Shown: positions 17,775-27,162 of the stretch, one piece after another
Layout: every line of letters starts with the position of its first letter
Numbering within the stretch: position 1 is the stretch's first letter
DNA from: Dyella kyungheensis
Lineage (GTDB): Bacteria > Pseudomonadota > Gammaproteobacteria > Xanthomonadales > Rhodanobacteraceae
Direction of reading: 5' to 3'
DNA length: 64,000 bases
Assembly: GCF_016905005.1 (NCBI RefSeq)
Contig: NZ_JADIKC010000005.1
Location: forward strand, 310,001-374,000
Notes under the pieces: model-generated
What the model saw: the letters and a program-made list of their open reading frames with translations, nothing else
Database searches by the model: none
Told to the model about the DNA's origin: nothing
Translations under genes and position numbers: made by a program

Positions 17775-18458
17775 TCAGGAAAAGCCTCGCCAGCGCGCCA
17801 CCAGGCCGACGCCCTTGGTCACGGCGTTCGACAGCAGGCGCAGGTCCAGCGGCATGTCCGGTCGACGCACATCCAGCAGCAACGCCACGCGTGTCTGCTC
17901 GCTGCGGTTCCACACTTCATGCGGATAGGTGTCGTCCCACAGCAACTGCTCGCCGCTGCCCAGCCGGTGTTCGTCGCCGGCCAGCCATAGCACGGCGCCC
18001 GGCCGGCCATCGTCGGCCAGCGGCACTTCCAGGTTCAGCTGGTAACGCAGGATGCCGCGGAACGGTCCGCTGTGACGGGGGATGTGTTTGTGCGGCGCCA
18101 GGAAGGACAGCGTGGCCGACAGCACGTCGGGGCAGGTGGCCAGCAGCTCCGATAAAAACGGACAGCGGGCCTGGTTCGAAGGGAGGTCCTGCCCGTACAC
18201 CTTGAGCAGGAACATGCGCCAGTCGCGCCCGTCGGTGGCCGAGATGTCCGCTTGCGCCGGCATGATCTCGTGGAAGCGCGGGATCGGCTGGCTGCTTTCG
18301 AGGATGGCCATGGCCTCGCCGCGAATCACTTCCCACGCGTCGTGGAAACGGCGTCCATTGGGGAACTGGGTGTCGATATCCAGCACGGGCGGAGTGCGGA
18401 TGCGAGCGTCGTAGAGACGGCGGATGGCCCGTGATGACAGCTCATAGAGCGAATCCAT
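17775..18458 (-). CDS. Aspartyl/asparaginyl beta-hydroxylase family protein (LpxO-like)
   Basis: A 227-residue Fe(II)/2-oxoglutarate hydroxylase of the AspH fold. The iron-binding histidines are His129 (HIPRHSGPFRG) and His180 (DDTYPHEVWN), and Arg190 (EQTRVALLLDV) is the expected 2-oxoglutarate anchor. Bacterial relatives include LpxO, which 2-hydroxylates lipid A acyl chains at the inner membrane, and hydroxylases of peptide or protein side chains. LpxO itself has a transmembrane helix, which I do not see here, so a soluble substrate is also possible. It precedes the patatin gene on the same strand. Confidence 0.82.
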   Translation of the reverse strand: MDSLYELSSRAIRRLYDARIRTPPVLDIDTQFPNGRRFHDAWEVIRGEAMAILESSQPIPRFHEIMPAQADISATDGRDWRMFLLKVYGQDLPSNQARCPFLSELLATCPDVLSATLSFLAPHKHIPRHSGPFRGILRYQLNLEVPLADDGRPGAVLWLAGDEHRLGSGEQLLWDDTYPHEVWNRSEQTRVALLLDVRRPDMPLDLRLLSNAVTKGVGLVARWRGFS

Positions 18459-18654
18459 CTTCGGTGTTCCTTTCTTCTTCTACTTGGTGGACTGGGGCCG
18501 TGCGTCTGCCTCCCCCGATAGCCACGTATCGCACGGTAGCGACAGGAATCTCCTCGTCAGGTGAACGCGCGAGAGGCCGGTCGGTCGACAACGCCTATCA
18601 GTTACTTCAGATGAAAAAACTCGCGTTTGCGGCTGTTTTTTCGTGAGATTTTTC

Positions 18655-18683
18655 TTGTATTTTACGTGACGTCACGTAAAATA
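18655..18683 (+). promoter_or_regulatory. Palindromic promoter-operator of the AT-hook gene
   Basis: A 26-bp perfect palindrome (18658-18683, centre ACGTGAC|GTCACGT) fills a promoter. A -35 like TTGTAT at 18655-18660 and a -10 like TAAAAT at 18677-18682 are 16 bases apart. A protein bound there would block RNA polymerase. The start codon of the AT-hook protein lies 25 bases downstream, so self-repression by that protein or an unlinked regulator is likely. Confidence 0.65.
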
Positions 18684-18707
18684 GGCGGCACACAAGGAGG
18701 AGGCGTC

Positions 18708-18965
18708 ATGGTTGATCCACGAGATCCGGGCACGCTTGCGTTGCCCTTGAATTTCAAGCGTCCGCGCGGACGTCCACGCAAGCCCAATGCCTTGACGGCG
18801 GCCGAGCGCGCTCGACGCTACCGGGCCAGAAAGAAAACCCTGTCGATGCACGTGGTGTCGCTCGCGGTGCATCAGGAAGTGATGCGCGAGCGCGATGGCG
18901 CCCTGTCTCAGGTGAGGCAGTTGCGCGCCGAGTTGGAGCACTTGCTGCAGCAGCTGCATCGCTGA
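18708..18965 (+). CDS. Small AT-hook protein with C-terminal coiled coil
   Basis: An 85-residue basic protein. Residues 17-27 contain RPRGRPRKP, a near-perfect AT-hook that inserts into the minor groove of AT-rich DNA. A second basic patch follows (ERARRYRARKK), and the C-terminal 35 residues form a short heptad coiled coil (ALSQVRQLRAELEHLLQQL), suited to dimer formation. I do not recognise a named family; similar short proteins occur near plasmid-type regulators. A strong AAGGAGGAGG site lies 5 bases before the ATG. The perfect palindrome upstream suggests it regulates itself. Its G+C content is like its neighbours, so recent transfer is not evident. Confidence 0.75.
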   Translation: MVDPRDPGTLALPLNFKRPRGRPRKPNALTAAERARRYRARKKTLSMHVVSLAVHQEVMRERDGALSQVRQLRAELEHLLQQLHR

Positions 18966-19092
18966 GGCGATGCGCAACGGCCGTCACCTCGCGCACTCGG
19001 TCGGTGCGCGAGGCGGTGGCGCGTCCGTGCGTGTATCGCGCGGACGCGGCTGGGCTACCATCGGCCCACCTCACACGAGCGTTGCGGTGCCC

Positions 19093-19995
19093 ATGCGCAT
19101 GAAGCCTCGCGTTGTCGCTTTCTGGCTTGCCCTTACGCCGCTGGGCGCAGTTGCCGCCGCAGCCTCATCGAGCGTGCAGCCCTGGACGCCGCCGGGCGTG
19201 TCCAGCGACCTGTTCGAGTCGCATCCGGCCTTCGATCCGCGCACCGGCGAGCTGTACTTCGTGCGCAGCTCCAAGTCGTTTTCCGGCTGGCGCATTCTTC
19301 ATTCGCATTGCGATGGCACGCGCTGGAGCGATCCGCTGCCTGCGGCTTTCGCCGCGCCGGGTGCGGAAGCCGATCCGTGGTTCACGCCGGATGGCCGCAG
19401 CGTGTATTACATCTCCACGCGCGCGACCGGCAGCATCAAGAGCAGGGATCTGGACATCTGGCGGGCCGACCGCGCAGCCGATGGCCACTGGAAAACGCCG
19501 GTACGTCTGCCCGCTCCGGTCAATTCGGAGGAGGCCGAATGGTTTCCGCGTCTGGCGCCGGATGGATGGCTGTACTTCGGTTCGAACCGGCCGGGCGGCC
19601 TGGGGAAGAACGACATCTGGCGTGCACGTGAAACCGAGTCTGGCGCATGGGTGGTCGAGAACGCCGGCCCCGCGATCAATACGGCCGGCGACGAATATGA
19701 GCCGTTACCTTCCCCGGACGGTGGGCGCCTGATCCTGATGGCCGACGGCGGACTCTACCAGTCACGCCTGGGCCTGCAGGGCTGGCTGCCGCGCAGGAAG
19801 CTGGGGCAGGAGGTCAACGTCAACGGCTCGGAAATCGGCGCACTGTTCTCGCCATCAGGGAAAACCCTGCTGTTCGCCCGCGACACCGGCGAACCGAAAT
19901 CGGGCGAGTTCTTCGTCTGGCACATCGATGGACAGGAAGCGTGGCCGCCGCAGTGCGGTGCGGTGACCACGACGGCGTCGGCGCGGATCGAATGA
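19093..19995 (+). CDS. Periplasmic WD40-like (PD40) beta-propeller protein
   Basis: A 300-residue secreted protein. A signal peptide spans about residues 1-24 (VVAFWLALTPLGAVAAAA). The mature part holds repeated WD40-like/TolB-type blades, each with the pattern of a strand, an aspartate-glycine turn and LYF, such as DPRTGELYFVRSS, TPDGRSVYYIST, APDGWLYFGSNRPGG and SPSGKTLLFARDTGEP. The SNRPGGLGKNDIW segment is typical of PD40 proteins. The function of such proteins ranges from protein binding to sugar recognition; none is evident here. ATG at 19093 is chosen because the signal peptide begins there; 19099 is an alternative. It converges on the thioredoxin-TPR gene with 10 bases between. Confidence 0.75.
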   Translation: MRMKPRVVAFWLALTPLGAVAAAASSSVQPWTPPGVSSDLFESHPAFDPRTGELYFVRSSKSFSGWRILHSHCDGTRWSDPLPAAFAAPGAEADPWFTPDGRSVYYISTRATGSIKSRDLDIWRADRAADGHWKTPVRLPAPVNSEEAEWFPRLAPDGWLYFGSNRPGGLGKNDIWRARETESGAWVVENAGPAINTAGDEYEPLPSPDGGRLILMADGGLYQSRLGLQGWLPRRKLGQEVNVNGSEIGALFSPSGKTLLFARDTGEPKSGEFFVWHIDGQEAWPPQCGAVTTTASARIE

Positions 19996-20005
19996 TGCCG
20001 ATCGC

Positions 20006-21334
20006 CTATGCCTTCAGCGCAGCCTTCAACGCGTCGGCCTGCTTGGGGAACCATGGTCCGTTGCTTTCCAGCACATCGCTGGCCACCTTGCTGGCCTCAT
20101 CGTCGCGATGCAGCGCCTTGAGTGCCTTCACGCGCTGCAGGGCCACGGCGAGCCGGTTGGCGCCATAGGCCTTGTCGGCTGCCTGCGAGAGATAGGGCAG
20201 GGCCTGCGCCGGTTTGCCGGTTTCCACCAGGTTGCGGCCATAGCGGTAGGCGTAGACGTAATCGTCCGGATACGCCGCGATCAGTTGTTGCTGGTAGTCG
20301 TCCAGCTCGGCCGTGCGCTTGGCGCGCAATAGATAGATGCGCAGGTTGTCGGCGAGATTGCGATCGCTGCCGAGTTTGTTGCCCAGGCGCTGCCGGGTTT
20401 GCGTGATGGCGCGGTCGAGGATGGCCGAGGCTGCCGCTGCATCCCCCAGTGCGTCATCCAGGTCGGCGCTGGCGAGCACGGCACTGCGCTGGTCCGCGCA
20501 TGCGGGCGTGGCGATCAGCACCTGCGTGTTGACGTAGTGCTCGAGCGGCTGGCGTTGCGTGGCCAACAGGGTCTTGCGCTGGTCCGCCGGCAACCTGGCG
20601 CTGGCGTCGAGCAGGTTGTCCAGCACGTAGGGCCGCTGGCAACCGATCTCCTGGGCCAGCACTTTCTGTGCGCTGGCGATCACCGCTGCGTTGTCGTTCG
20701 CTGCCCGGGCCTTGGCCAGTGCGAGCTGATCGAGGGCGACCTGGACGCGCGCGTTCTTGCCCGCGTCCTGTTGTCGCGACGAAGACAGCGCGGCGAACCA
20801 AGCCAGGCCTTCGCCGCCCTCGGAGCGTGCCTGATACGCCTCCAGCACATCGGCCACGGCATCGGGCGCGCCGTTGGCGGCCTTCTGCTTGAGGCCGTCG
20901 AGGGTGTCGCCGCTGGCCAGGATGGCGTTGATCTTCGGATAGAACTTTTCGCGCGGCTGTTCCGCCGAAATACGCCCCAGTTCGTTGCCATGTTCGTCGA
21001 GCACGACATAGCTCGGCAGGAAGGAGGCGTGGAGTTTCTTCATCCAGGTCTGGCCGTCCGGCGAATCGGCATCGGCCTGTACCACGATGGCCTTGCGTTC
21101 CACGGCATTCCATTCGGCGCCGTTCAACACATGGCTGGCCATGTAGTAGCACGAGTAACACCACACCGCCTGGAAATCGACCAGCACCGGCCGATGCTGT
21201 GCGGCGGAAGCCTTCAACGCCTCGTCGATGGTCAGTGGCGTCTTTGCCTCGGCCGCATGCAGTCCGGCGGCGGGCAGGGCAGCAAGCAGCGCCGCGAGCA
21301 GCGGGGCCTTGGTGTGACGGAGGGCGTTGAGCAT
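20006..21334 (-). CDS. Secreted thioredoxin-domain protein with TPR-like C-terminus
   Basis: A 442-residue protein with a signal peptide to about residue 28 (LPAAGLHAAEA), then a thioredoxin fold whose redox motif is Cys59-Tyr-Ser-Cys62 in DFQAVWCYSCYYM. It also has the cis-proline-type SFLPSYVVLDEHG. From about residue 150 it is alpha-helical with TPR-like repeats, the clearest near the end (YAYRYGRNLVETGKPAQALPYLSQAADKAYG). The layout resembles DsbD-gamma/thiol:disulfide proteins that repair periplasmic thiols, with the helical part as a protein-binding scaffold. The partner is unknown. It stands alone between a convergent gene and a divergent gap. Confidence 0.82.
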   Translation of the reverse strand: MLNALRHTKAPLLAALLAALPAAGLHAAEAKTPLTIDEALKASAAQHRPVLVDFQAVWCYSCYYMASHVLNGAEWNAVERKAIVVQADADSPDGQTWMKKLHASFLPSYVVLDEHGNELGRISAEQPREKFYPKINAILASGDTLDGLKQKAANGAPDAVADVLEAYQARSEGGEGLAWFAALSSSRQQDAGKNARVQVALDQLALAKARAANDNAAVIASAQKVLAQEIGCQRPYVLDNLLDASARLPADQRKTLLATQRQPLEHYVNTQVLIATPACADQRSAVLASADLDDALGDAAAASAILDRAITQTRQRLGNKLGSDRNLADNLRIYLLRAKRTAELDDYQQQLIAAYPDDYVYAYRYGRNLVETGKPAQALPYLSQAADKAYGANRLAVALQRVKALKALHRDDEASKVASDVLESNGPWFPKQADALKAALKA

Positions 21335-21488
21335 GGCGGCGGGTCGACGGCGGAAGTAGCGCTATGGAAGCCCGGACGCTGAACGATTGAAAGACTCCGG
21401 CAGATGAGCATTTCTCATGTCGGCATCACGCGGGGTTATAAGCCGCGTGGTGATTGGGCTGCCGGGTATGTGCGCCTGGGCGGCCGCG

Positions 21489-21546
21489 CAAAAAAAAGCC
21501 CGGCCCCGCGCGCCGAGAGGGGATTCGGCTGCGCACGACCGGGCGT
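21489..21546 (-). terminator. Rho-independent terminator of ahpC-ahpF
   Basis: On the minus strand a long GC-rich hairpin, closed by GCCCGG and CCGGGC, is followed directly by eight T residues (plus-strand A-run at 21490-21497). It lies 14 bases after the ahpF stop codon. Confidence 0.85.
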
Positions 21547-21559
21547 GGAACGGCTTTCG

Positions 21560-23149
21560 TCAGGCGGTGACGGCTTCCTGCTCGATCTCTTCAACCGGCA
21601 GGCGGATCAGGTAATCGAAGGCGCTCAGCGAGGCCTTCGAGCCTTCGCCCATCGCGATCACGATCTGCTTGTACGGCACGGTGGTAACGTCGCCTGCGGC
21701 GAATACGCCCGGTACCGAGGTTTCACCGCGGGCGTCCACTTCGATCTCGTGGCGCGGCGACAACTGCACCGTGCCCTTCAGCCAGTCGGTGTTGGGCAGC
21801 AGGCCGATCTGCACGAACACGCCTTCGAGCGCCACCGAATGCGCCTGGCCGCTGCTGCGGTCGGTGTAGTTGAGACCGGTCACCTTCTGCTCGTCGCCCA
21901 GCACTTCGGTGGTCTGCGCGCTGACGATGATGGTGACGTTGGGCAGGCTGCGCAGCTTGCGCTGCAGGACTTCATCCGCACGCAGCTTGCTGTCGAATTC
22001 GAGCAGGGTGACGTGACCGACGATGCCGGCCAGGTCGATCGCCGCCTCAACGCCCGAATTGCCGCCGCCGATCACCGCCACGCGCTTGCCCTTGAACAGC
22101 GGGCCGTCGCAATGCGGGCAATAGGTGACGCCCTTGTTGCGGTATTCCTGCTCGCCCGGCACGTTCATGTTGCGCCAGCGCGCGCCGGTGGAAAGGATCA
22201 CCGTCTTCGCCTTCAGCGTGGCGCCGTTGGCGAGGCGCACCTCATGCAGGCCGCCTTCGGTGGTGGCGGGAATGAGCTGCTCGGCACGCTGCAGGTTCAT
22301 CACGTCCACGTCGTATTCGTGCACGTGCTGTTCCAGCGAGGCAGCCAGCTTGGGGCCTTCGGTGTACGGCACCGAGATGAAATTCTCGATTGCCATGGTG
22401 TCCAGCACCTGGCCGCCGAAACGCTCGGCGGCCACGCCGGTACGGATGCCTTTGCGCGCGGCGTAGATGGCCGCCGAAGCGCCGGCCGGGCCGCCGCCGA
22501 CCACCAGCACGTCGAACGGTGCCTTGGTGTTTAGACGTTCGGCAGCGCGTGCATGCGCATTGGTGTCCAGGCGCGCGGCGATCTGTTCGATCTCCATGCG
22601 GCCGGTGTCGAAGAATTCGCCGTTGAGATAGACGGTGGGTACGGCCATCACCTGGCGCTCGTTCACTTCGTCCTGGAACAGCGCACCGTCGATCGCGACA
22701 TGCGAGATGTTCGGATTGAGCACGCTCATCAGGTTCAGTGCCTGCACCGTGTCCGGGCAGCTGTGGCAGGAGAGCGACATGAACGTCTCGAAGCGATATT
22801 CGCCGTCGAGATTGCGCACCTGCTCGATCACTTCCTGCGAAGCCTTGGACGGATGACCGCCCACCTGCAGCAACGCCAGCACCAGCGAGGTGAACTCGTG
22901 GCCCATCGGGATGCCGGCGAAGCGCACGCTCACGTCGGTGCCGGTGCGATTGATCGCGAAGGAGGGCTTGCGCTTGTCGTTGCCGTCCAGGCGCAGGGAC
23001 ACCTTGTCGGACAGCGGCGCGATGTCTTCCAGCAGTTCCTTCAGCTCCTGCGAGCTTTCGCCCTGGTCGAGCGAAGCGACCAGCTCGATCGGGTGGACGA
23101 CCTTTTCGAGATAGGCCTGCAACTGGGACTTCAGATCGGCATCCAACAT
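21560..23149 (-). CDS. ahpF: Alkyl hydroperoxide reductase subunit F
   Basis: A 529-residue flavoprotein that passes electrons from NADH to AhpC, the partner peroxiredoxin encoded just upstream. The N-terminal domain holds the tandem thioredoxin-like folds with Cys128-His-Ser-Cys131 ([12 protein letters not shown]). The thioredoxin-reductase-like part carries FAD-binding [19 protein letters not shown], the redox pair in [10 protein letters not shown], and NADH-binding [15 protein letters not shown]. The length matches the family. It follows ahpC by 153 bases and ends at a strong terminator. Oxidative induction through OxyR is known for the family but is not demonstrated here. Confidence 0.96.
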   Translation of the reverse strand: MLDADLKSQLQAYLEKVVHPIELVASLDQGESSQELKELLEDIAPLSDKVSLRLDGNDKRKPSFAINRTGTDVSVRFAGIPMGHEFTSLVLALLQVGGHPSKASQEVIEQVRNLDGEYRFETFMSLSCHSCPDTVQALNLMSVLNPNISHVAIDGALFQDEVNERQVMAVPTVYLNGEFFDTGRMEIEQIAARLDTNAHARAAERLNTKAPFDVLVVGGGPAGASAAIYAARKGIRTGVAAERFGGQVLDTMAIENFISVPYTEGPKLAASLEQHVHEYDVDVMNLQRAEQLIPATTEGGLHEVRLANGATLKAKTVILSTGARWRNMNVPGEQEYRNKGVTYCPHCDGPLFKGKRVAVIGGGNSGVEAAIDLAGIVGHVTLLEFDSKLRADEVLQRKLRSLPNVTIIVSAQTTEVLGDEQKVTGLNYTDRSSGQAHSVALEGVFVQIGLLPNTDWLKGTVQLSPRHEIEVDARGETSVPGVFAAGDVTTVPYKQIVIAMGEGSKASLSAFDYLIRLPVEEIEQEAVTA

Positions 23150-23302
23150 GGTGAATTCATCCTTTATTCGGGGTGAGCGCTACCGCCGCCGCGGCCTTGG
23201 CCCGGCGTCGTGCGCATCGTGAATCGGGGAGAGCGGACCCGGCGGATCGCCGGGTCCAGGGCGGCCCGATGCAGCGGGCCGCAAGACAGGACAGCGATGA
23301 AC

Positions 23303-23866
23303 TTAGATCTTGCCAACCAGGCTGAGCGACGGCTTCAGGGTCTTCTCGCCTTCCTTCCACTTGGCCGGGCACACTTCACCCGGGTGGGAGGCGACGTACT
23401 GCGCGGCCTTGACCTTGCGCAGCAGCTCCGACGCGTCACGGCCGATGCCGTTGTCGTGGATTTCGCACAGCTTGATCTGGCCTTCCGGGTTGATCAGGAA
23501 GGTGCCGCGCAGGGCCAGGCCTTCCTCTTCGATCATCACGTCGAAGTTGCGGGTGATCGCGCCGGTCGGATCGCCGATCATGGCGTAGTTCACCTTCTTG
23601 ATCGCGTCGGACGTGTCGTGCCACGCCTTGTGCGCGAAGTGGGTGTCGGTCGATACGGCGTAGATGTCCACGCCCAGCTTCTGGAACTCGGCGTTGTGAT
23701 CGGCCAGATCTTCCAGCTCCGTCGGGCAGACGAAGGTGAAGTCGGCGGGGTAGAACACCACCACGGACCACTTGCCCTTCAAGGAGGCATCGGTCACTTC
23801 GATAAACTGGCCATCCTTGTAAGCCTGGGCCTTGAACGGTTTGATTTCGGTGTTGATCAACGACAT
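23303..23866 (-). CDS. ahpC: Alkyl hydroperoxide reductase subunit C (peroxiredoxin)
   Basis: A 187-residue typical 2-Cys peroxiredoxin that reduces hydrogen peroxide, organic peroxides and peroxynitrite. The peroxidatic Cys47 lies in [13 protein letters not shown] and the resolving Cys166 in [10 protein letters not shown]. The GG(L/I)G and YF motifs of overoxidation-sensitive forms are not obvious, as expected in bacteria. AhpF, its reductase, is the next gene. The 153-base gap between them holds a small hairpin (CGGCCCG with CGGGCCG) that could lower ahpF expression relative to ahpC, as in many bacteria where more AhpC is needed. Confidence 0.97.
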   Translation of the reverse strand: MSLINTEIKPFKAQAYKDGQFIEVTDASLKGKWSVVVFYPADFTFVCPTELEDLADHNAEFQKLGVDIYAVSTDTHFAHKAWHDTSDAIKKVNYAMIGDPTGAITRNFDVMIEEEGLALRGTFLINPEGQIKLCEIHDNGIGRDASELLRKVKAAQYVASHPGEVCPAKWKEGEKTLKPSLSLVGKI

Positions 23867-23947
23867 CGGTTGGTTTCCGTTGGTTGTGGTGGGTTGAGTA
23901 GTAAGACTACGGGGTTTGAATCCATAGGTCTAATTGATTGTTGGCAT

Positions 23948-23964
23948 CAGGCTCATTGAGCCTG
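23948..23964. promoter_or_regulatory. Perfect 8-bp inverted repeat between ahpC and fpr
   Basis: CAGGCTCA and TGAGCCTG flank one T. It lies 82 bases upstream of ahpC and 188 bases before fpr, within the divergent promoter region, so it could be an operator for either gene. It does not match the spaced ATAG/CTAT pattern of OxyR. Confidence 0.35.
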
Positions 23965-24151
23965 GCTATGGGTGGTCGGCCTGGAGCCTCATTTTGCCCC
24001 ATCCGACGGGTCCGGAAGTGGTGGCGTCGGCGGCCGATGCAAGGCGCCGCCTCGGCCTGTTTCGGGCGCGATCCTCACGTCCATTTGGCACGAAGCGTTG
24101 CAACGTTCGCCTCATCGAAGTCGATCTCTTCACTCGGCAAAGGTGGCAGCG

Positions 24152-24928
24152 ATGGTGGCATTGGCGACGGAGTACGTGCTCGAAGTGCATCACTGGAACG
24201 ATAGCCTCTTCAGTTTCCGTACCACGCGGGACCCCGGTTTTCGCTTCGACAGCGGACACTTCGTGATGCTGGGGCTGGAGGTGGAAGGCAAGCCGCTGAT
24301 GCGCGCGTATTCGATTGCCAGCGCCAACTACGAGGAACACCTGGAATTCGTCAGCATCAAGGTGCAGGACGGGCCGCTCACGTCGCGCCTGCAGCACCTG
24401 AAGCCCGGCGATCCCATCATGGTCAGCCGCAAACCCACCGGCACGCTGGTGTTGAACGACCTGAAGCCGGGCAAGCATCTGTACCTGCTGGGCACGGGCA
24501 CCGGCCTGGCGCCCTTCCTGAGCATCGTGCGCGATCCGGAGGCCTACCAGCGCTTCGACAAGATCGTGCTGGCCCATGGCGTGCGCCGCATCAGCGACCT
24601 GGTGTTTGCCCAATACCTGGAGCAACAGCTGCCCGCGCACGATTACCTGGGCGAACTGGTGCGCGACAAATTGGTGTATTACCCCAGCGTCACGCGCGAA
24701 CCGTTTCGCCACCGCGGGCGTCTGACGGATGCGATCGTGGATGCGCGCATGAGCGATTTTGCGGGCCTGCCGCCGCTCAACCCCGAGACCGACCGGGTGA
24801 TGCTGTGCGGCAGCCAGGCCATGCTGGACGACACCAGTGCCTTGCTGGATGGCCGCGGTTTCCGCGCCTCGCCGCGGACGCGCGAGCCGGGCGACTATGT
24901 GATCGAGCGTGCGTTCGTCGAACGGTGA
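24152..24928 (+). CDS. fpr: Ferredoxin/flavodoxin-NADP+ reductase
   Basis: A 258-residue FAD enzyme that exchanges electrons between NADPH and ferredoxin or flavodoxin. FAD binding is shown by MRAYSIASANY (about residues 51-61, the RAYS motif), and NADP binding by YLLGTGTGLAPFLSIVRD and MLCGSQAMLDD. It ends EPGDYVIERAFVER as in proteobacterial Fpr. ATG at 24152 follows AAAGGTGG and starts at the family N-terminus; a 60-residue upstream extension is not family-like. It lies 24 bases before dxr on the same strand. In the MEP pathway IspG and IspH need ferredoxin or flavodoxin electrons, so the placement may supply them. Confidence 0.93.
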   Translation: MVALATEYVLEVHHWNDSLFSFRTTRDPGFRFDSGHFVMLGLEVEGKPLMRAYSIASANYEEHLEFVSIKVQDGPLTSRLQHLKPGDPIMVSRKPTGTLVLNDLKPGKHLYLLGTGTGLAPFLSIVRDPEAYQRFDKIVLAHGVRRISDLVFAQYLEQQLPAHDYLGELVRDKLVYYPSVTREPFRHRGRLTDAIVDARMSDFAGLPPLNPETDRVMLCGSQAMLDDTSALLDGRGFRASPRTREPGDYVIERAFVER

Positions 24929-24952
24929 ACGCACGTGGTAGGAGGCAATGAG

Positions 24953-26161
24953 ATGAGCATGCAGCGGCTGGCCATTCTCGGTTCCACCGGCTCCATCGGC
25001 ACCAGTACGCTGGACGTGGCGGCGCGTCACCCGGATCGGTTCCGCGTGTTTGCGCTGACCGCCCATCAGCGTATCGACCGCCTGTTCGAGCAGTGCCTGG
25101 CGTTTCTTCCGGAAATCGCCGTGGTCGGCGATGCCCACGGCGCGGCCGAACTCGAACAGAAGTTGCGTGCGGCGCGCTTGAACACCGAAGTGGCCTACGG
25201 CCCGCAGGCATTGAGCGCGGTGGCGAGCTCGTCCGGATGCGACGCGGTGGTGGCGGCGATCGTGGGCGGTGCAGGGCTTGCTTCATCGCTGGCCGCGGCG
25301 CGCGCCGGCAAGAAGATCCTGTTGGCGAACAAGGAGGCGCTGGTGATGTCCGGCGCGCTGTTCATGCGCACGGTGGCGCAACACGGCGCCACCTTGTTGC
25401 CGCTGGACAGCGAGCACAACGCCATCTTCCAGTGCCTGAGCACCGGCTCGTGCAGGGGCACCGGGGTGGAGCGACTGATCCTCACCGCCTCCGGCGGCCC
25501 GTTCCTGCAGCGGGAACTGGACACGCTCGACGGGGTGACGCCCGAGCAGGCATGCAAGCATCCGAACTGGGTGATGGGACGCAAGATATCCGTCGATTCC
25601 GCCACCATGATGAACAAGGGGCTGGAAACCATCGAGGCGCGCTGGTTGTTCGACATGCCGCCCGAACGCATCGAGGTGTTGATCCATCCGCAGAGCGTGA
25701 TCCATTCGATGGTGGCGTATGCCGACCAGTCGGTGCTCGCGCAGCTGGGCAATCCGGACATGCGCACGCCGATTGCGCATGCCATGGCCTATCCCCAGCG
25801 TGTCGACTCCGGTGTGGCGCCGCTGGATCTCACGCGCATGGCCAACCTGAGTTTCCATACGCCCGATCTCGCGCGCTTCCCCTGCCTGCGGCTGGGATTG
25901 CAGGTGCTGCGCGACGGTTGCACGGCCAGCGTCACCCTCAACGCAGCCAACGAGATCGCCGTGGACGCGTTCCTGCACGAGAAGCTCCGCTTTACCGATA
26001 TCGCGCGCCTGGTCGAGCGGACGCTGGATCGCCTGCCGCCGCTGGCCGGCTCCGCGACGCTGGAAGACATTCTTGCCGCGGACGAACTTGCACGCGCGAC
26101 GGCGCGCCAGTTCATCGCGCAACTGCCGACGATTCGCCAGGCCGTCGGCGCCGTTCATTGA
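24953..26161 (+). CDS. dxr: 1-deoxy-D-xylulose-5-phosphate reductoisomerase
   Basis: A 402-residue enzyme that converts 1-deoxy-D-xylulose 5-phosphate to 2-C-methyl-D-erythritol 4-phosphate, the first committed step of the MEP isoprenoid pathway. NADPH binding is [11 protein letters not shown] (residues 6-16). The active site is marked by [10 protein letters not shown], the metal-binding [13 protein letters not shown], and LTASGGPF, followed by [30 protein letters not shown] lies 7 bases before ATG 24953. In most gammaproteobacteria dxr lies between cdsA and rseP, so this position between fpr and ispA is unusual and may be a second copy dedicated to hopanoid supply. Confidence 0.95.
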   Translation: MSMQRLAILGSTGSIGTSTLDVAARHPDRFRVFALTAHQRIDRLFEQCLAFLPEIAVVGDAHGAAELEQKLRAARLNTEVAYGPQALSAVASSSGCDAVVAAIVGGAGLASSLAAARAGKKILLANKEALVMSGALFMRTVAQHGATLLPLDSEHNAIFQCLSTGSCRGTGVERLILTASGGPFLQRELDTLDGVTPEQACKHPNWVMGRKISVDSATMMNKGLETIEARWLFDMPPERIEVLIHPQSVIHSMVAYADQSVLAQLGNPDMRTPIAHAMAYPQRVDSGVAPLDLTRMANLSFHTPDLARFPCLRLGLQVLRDGCTASVTLNAANEIAVDAFLHEKLRFTDIARLVERTLDRLPPLAGSATLEDILAADELARATARQFIAQLPTIRQAVGAVH

Positions 26162-26181
26162 TGTGATGTGGAGTGGTTGAC

Positions 26182-27120
26182 GTGAGTGAAGCCTTTCAAC
26201 TGTGGCCTGCCTCGAACGGCATCGCCGCGAGCGCGGAGCCGCTCAGCACCTGGATGCCACGGATCGTGCAGCGCACCGAGCGGGCGCTGGAGCACTACCT
26301 GCCGTCCAGCGACACGCCGCCGACGACGCTGCACGACGGCATGCGCTACGCCACGCTGGGCGGCGGCAAGCGCTTGCGCGCATTGCTGTGCCATGCGGCG
26401 GGCGAGCTGGTGGAGGCGGATCCGGCCATCCTCGATGGTGCCGCCAGCGCCATCGAAATGATCCATGCCTATTCGCTGGTGCACGACGACCTGCCGGCGA
26501 TGGACAACGATCTGCTGCGTCGTGGCCAGCCCACGGTGCATGTGCGCTACGGCGAGGCCATGGCCATCCTGGTAGGCGACGGGCTGCAGGCGCAGGCGTT
26601 TGCCGTGCTTGGCGATCTTCCCGCCACGCCGATCCAGCGGGTCGCGTTGTTGAAGGAACTGGCGAGCGCCAGCAGTTCGCTGGGCATGGTGGGCGGGCAG
26701 GCGATCGACCTGGCCAGCGTGGGCCGCGTGTTGGCGCGCGAGCAGCTCGAACAGATGCATCGGCTCAAGACGGGTGCGTTGCTGCGGGCTTCCATCTTCA
26801 TGGGCGCGCACTGCGGCCCCTTGCCGTTGTCCGGGGAATTGCATGCGGCGCTAGACGTCTACCAGCGTGCCGTGGGCCTGGCCTTCCAGGTGGTGGACGA
26901 CATCCTCGACGTCACCACCGACGCCGCCACGCTGGGCAAGACGCCGGGCAAGGATGCGCAGGACAACAAACCCACCTATGTGTCGCTGCTAGGCCTGGAT
27001 GCGTCCCGCGCACTCGCAGGCGACCTCGGCGAGCGCGCCCATGCGGCACTCGCGCCCCTGGGCGAGCGTGCCATGCACCTGCATGAGCTGGCCGACATGG
27101 TCGTGCACCGCATCCGCTAA
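26182..27120 (+). CDS. ispA: Farnesyl diphosphate synthase (polyprenyl synthetase)
   Basis: A 312-residue trans-prenyltransferase that joins IPP with DMAPP and GPP to make farnesyl diphosphate, the substrate of squalene synthase. The first aspartate-rich motif is DDLPAMDND (102-110), with the chain-length region HAYSLVHDD just before it. The second is DDILD (239-243) in AFQVVDDILDVT, and the GKRLRALL and QAIDLAS segments also fit IspA. GTG at 26182 is preferred because TGGAGTGG lies about 6 bases upstream; the start is 20 bases after dxr, so they are one operon. Length and motifs favour C15 over C20 products. Confidence 0.92.
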   Translation: MSEAFQLWPASNGIAASAEPLSTWMPRIVQRTERALEHYLPSSDTPPTTLHDGMRYATLGGGKRLRALLCHAAGELVEADPAILDGAASAIEMIHAYSLVHDDLPAMDNDLLRRGQPTVHVRYGEAMAILVGDGLQAQAFAVLGDLPATPIQRVALLKELASASSSLGMVGGQAIDLASVGRVLAREQLEQMHRLKTGALLRASIFMGAHCGPLPLSGELHAALDVYQRAVGLAFQVVDDILDVTTDAATLGKTPGKDAQDNKPTYVSLLGLDASRALAGDLGERAHAALAPLGERAMHLHELADMVVHRIR

Positions 27121-27162
27121 GGCACCCGTTCAAAATCTCGGCCGAACGACCATTTCCCTCAG

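Noticed and set aside
23867-23970. Possible OxyR site upstream of ahpC
   Set aside because: ATAG and CTAT-like tetramers are present but their spacing does not follow the required four-tetramer pattern, so I do not claim a site.
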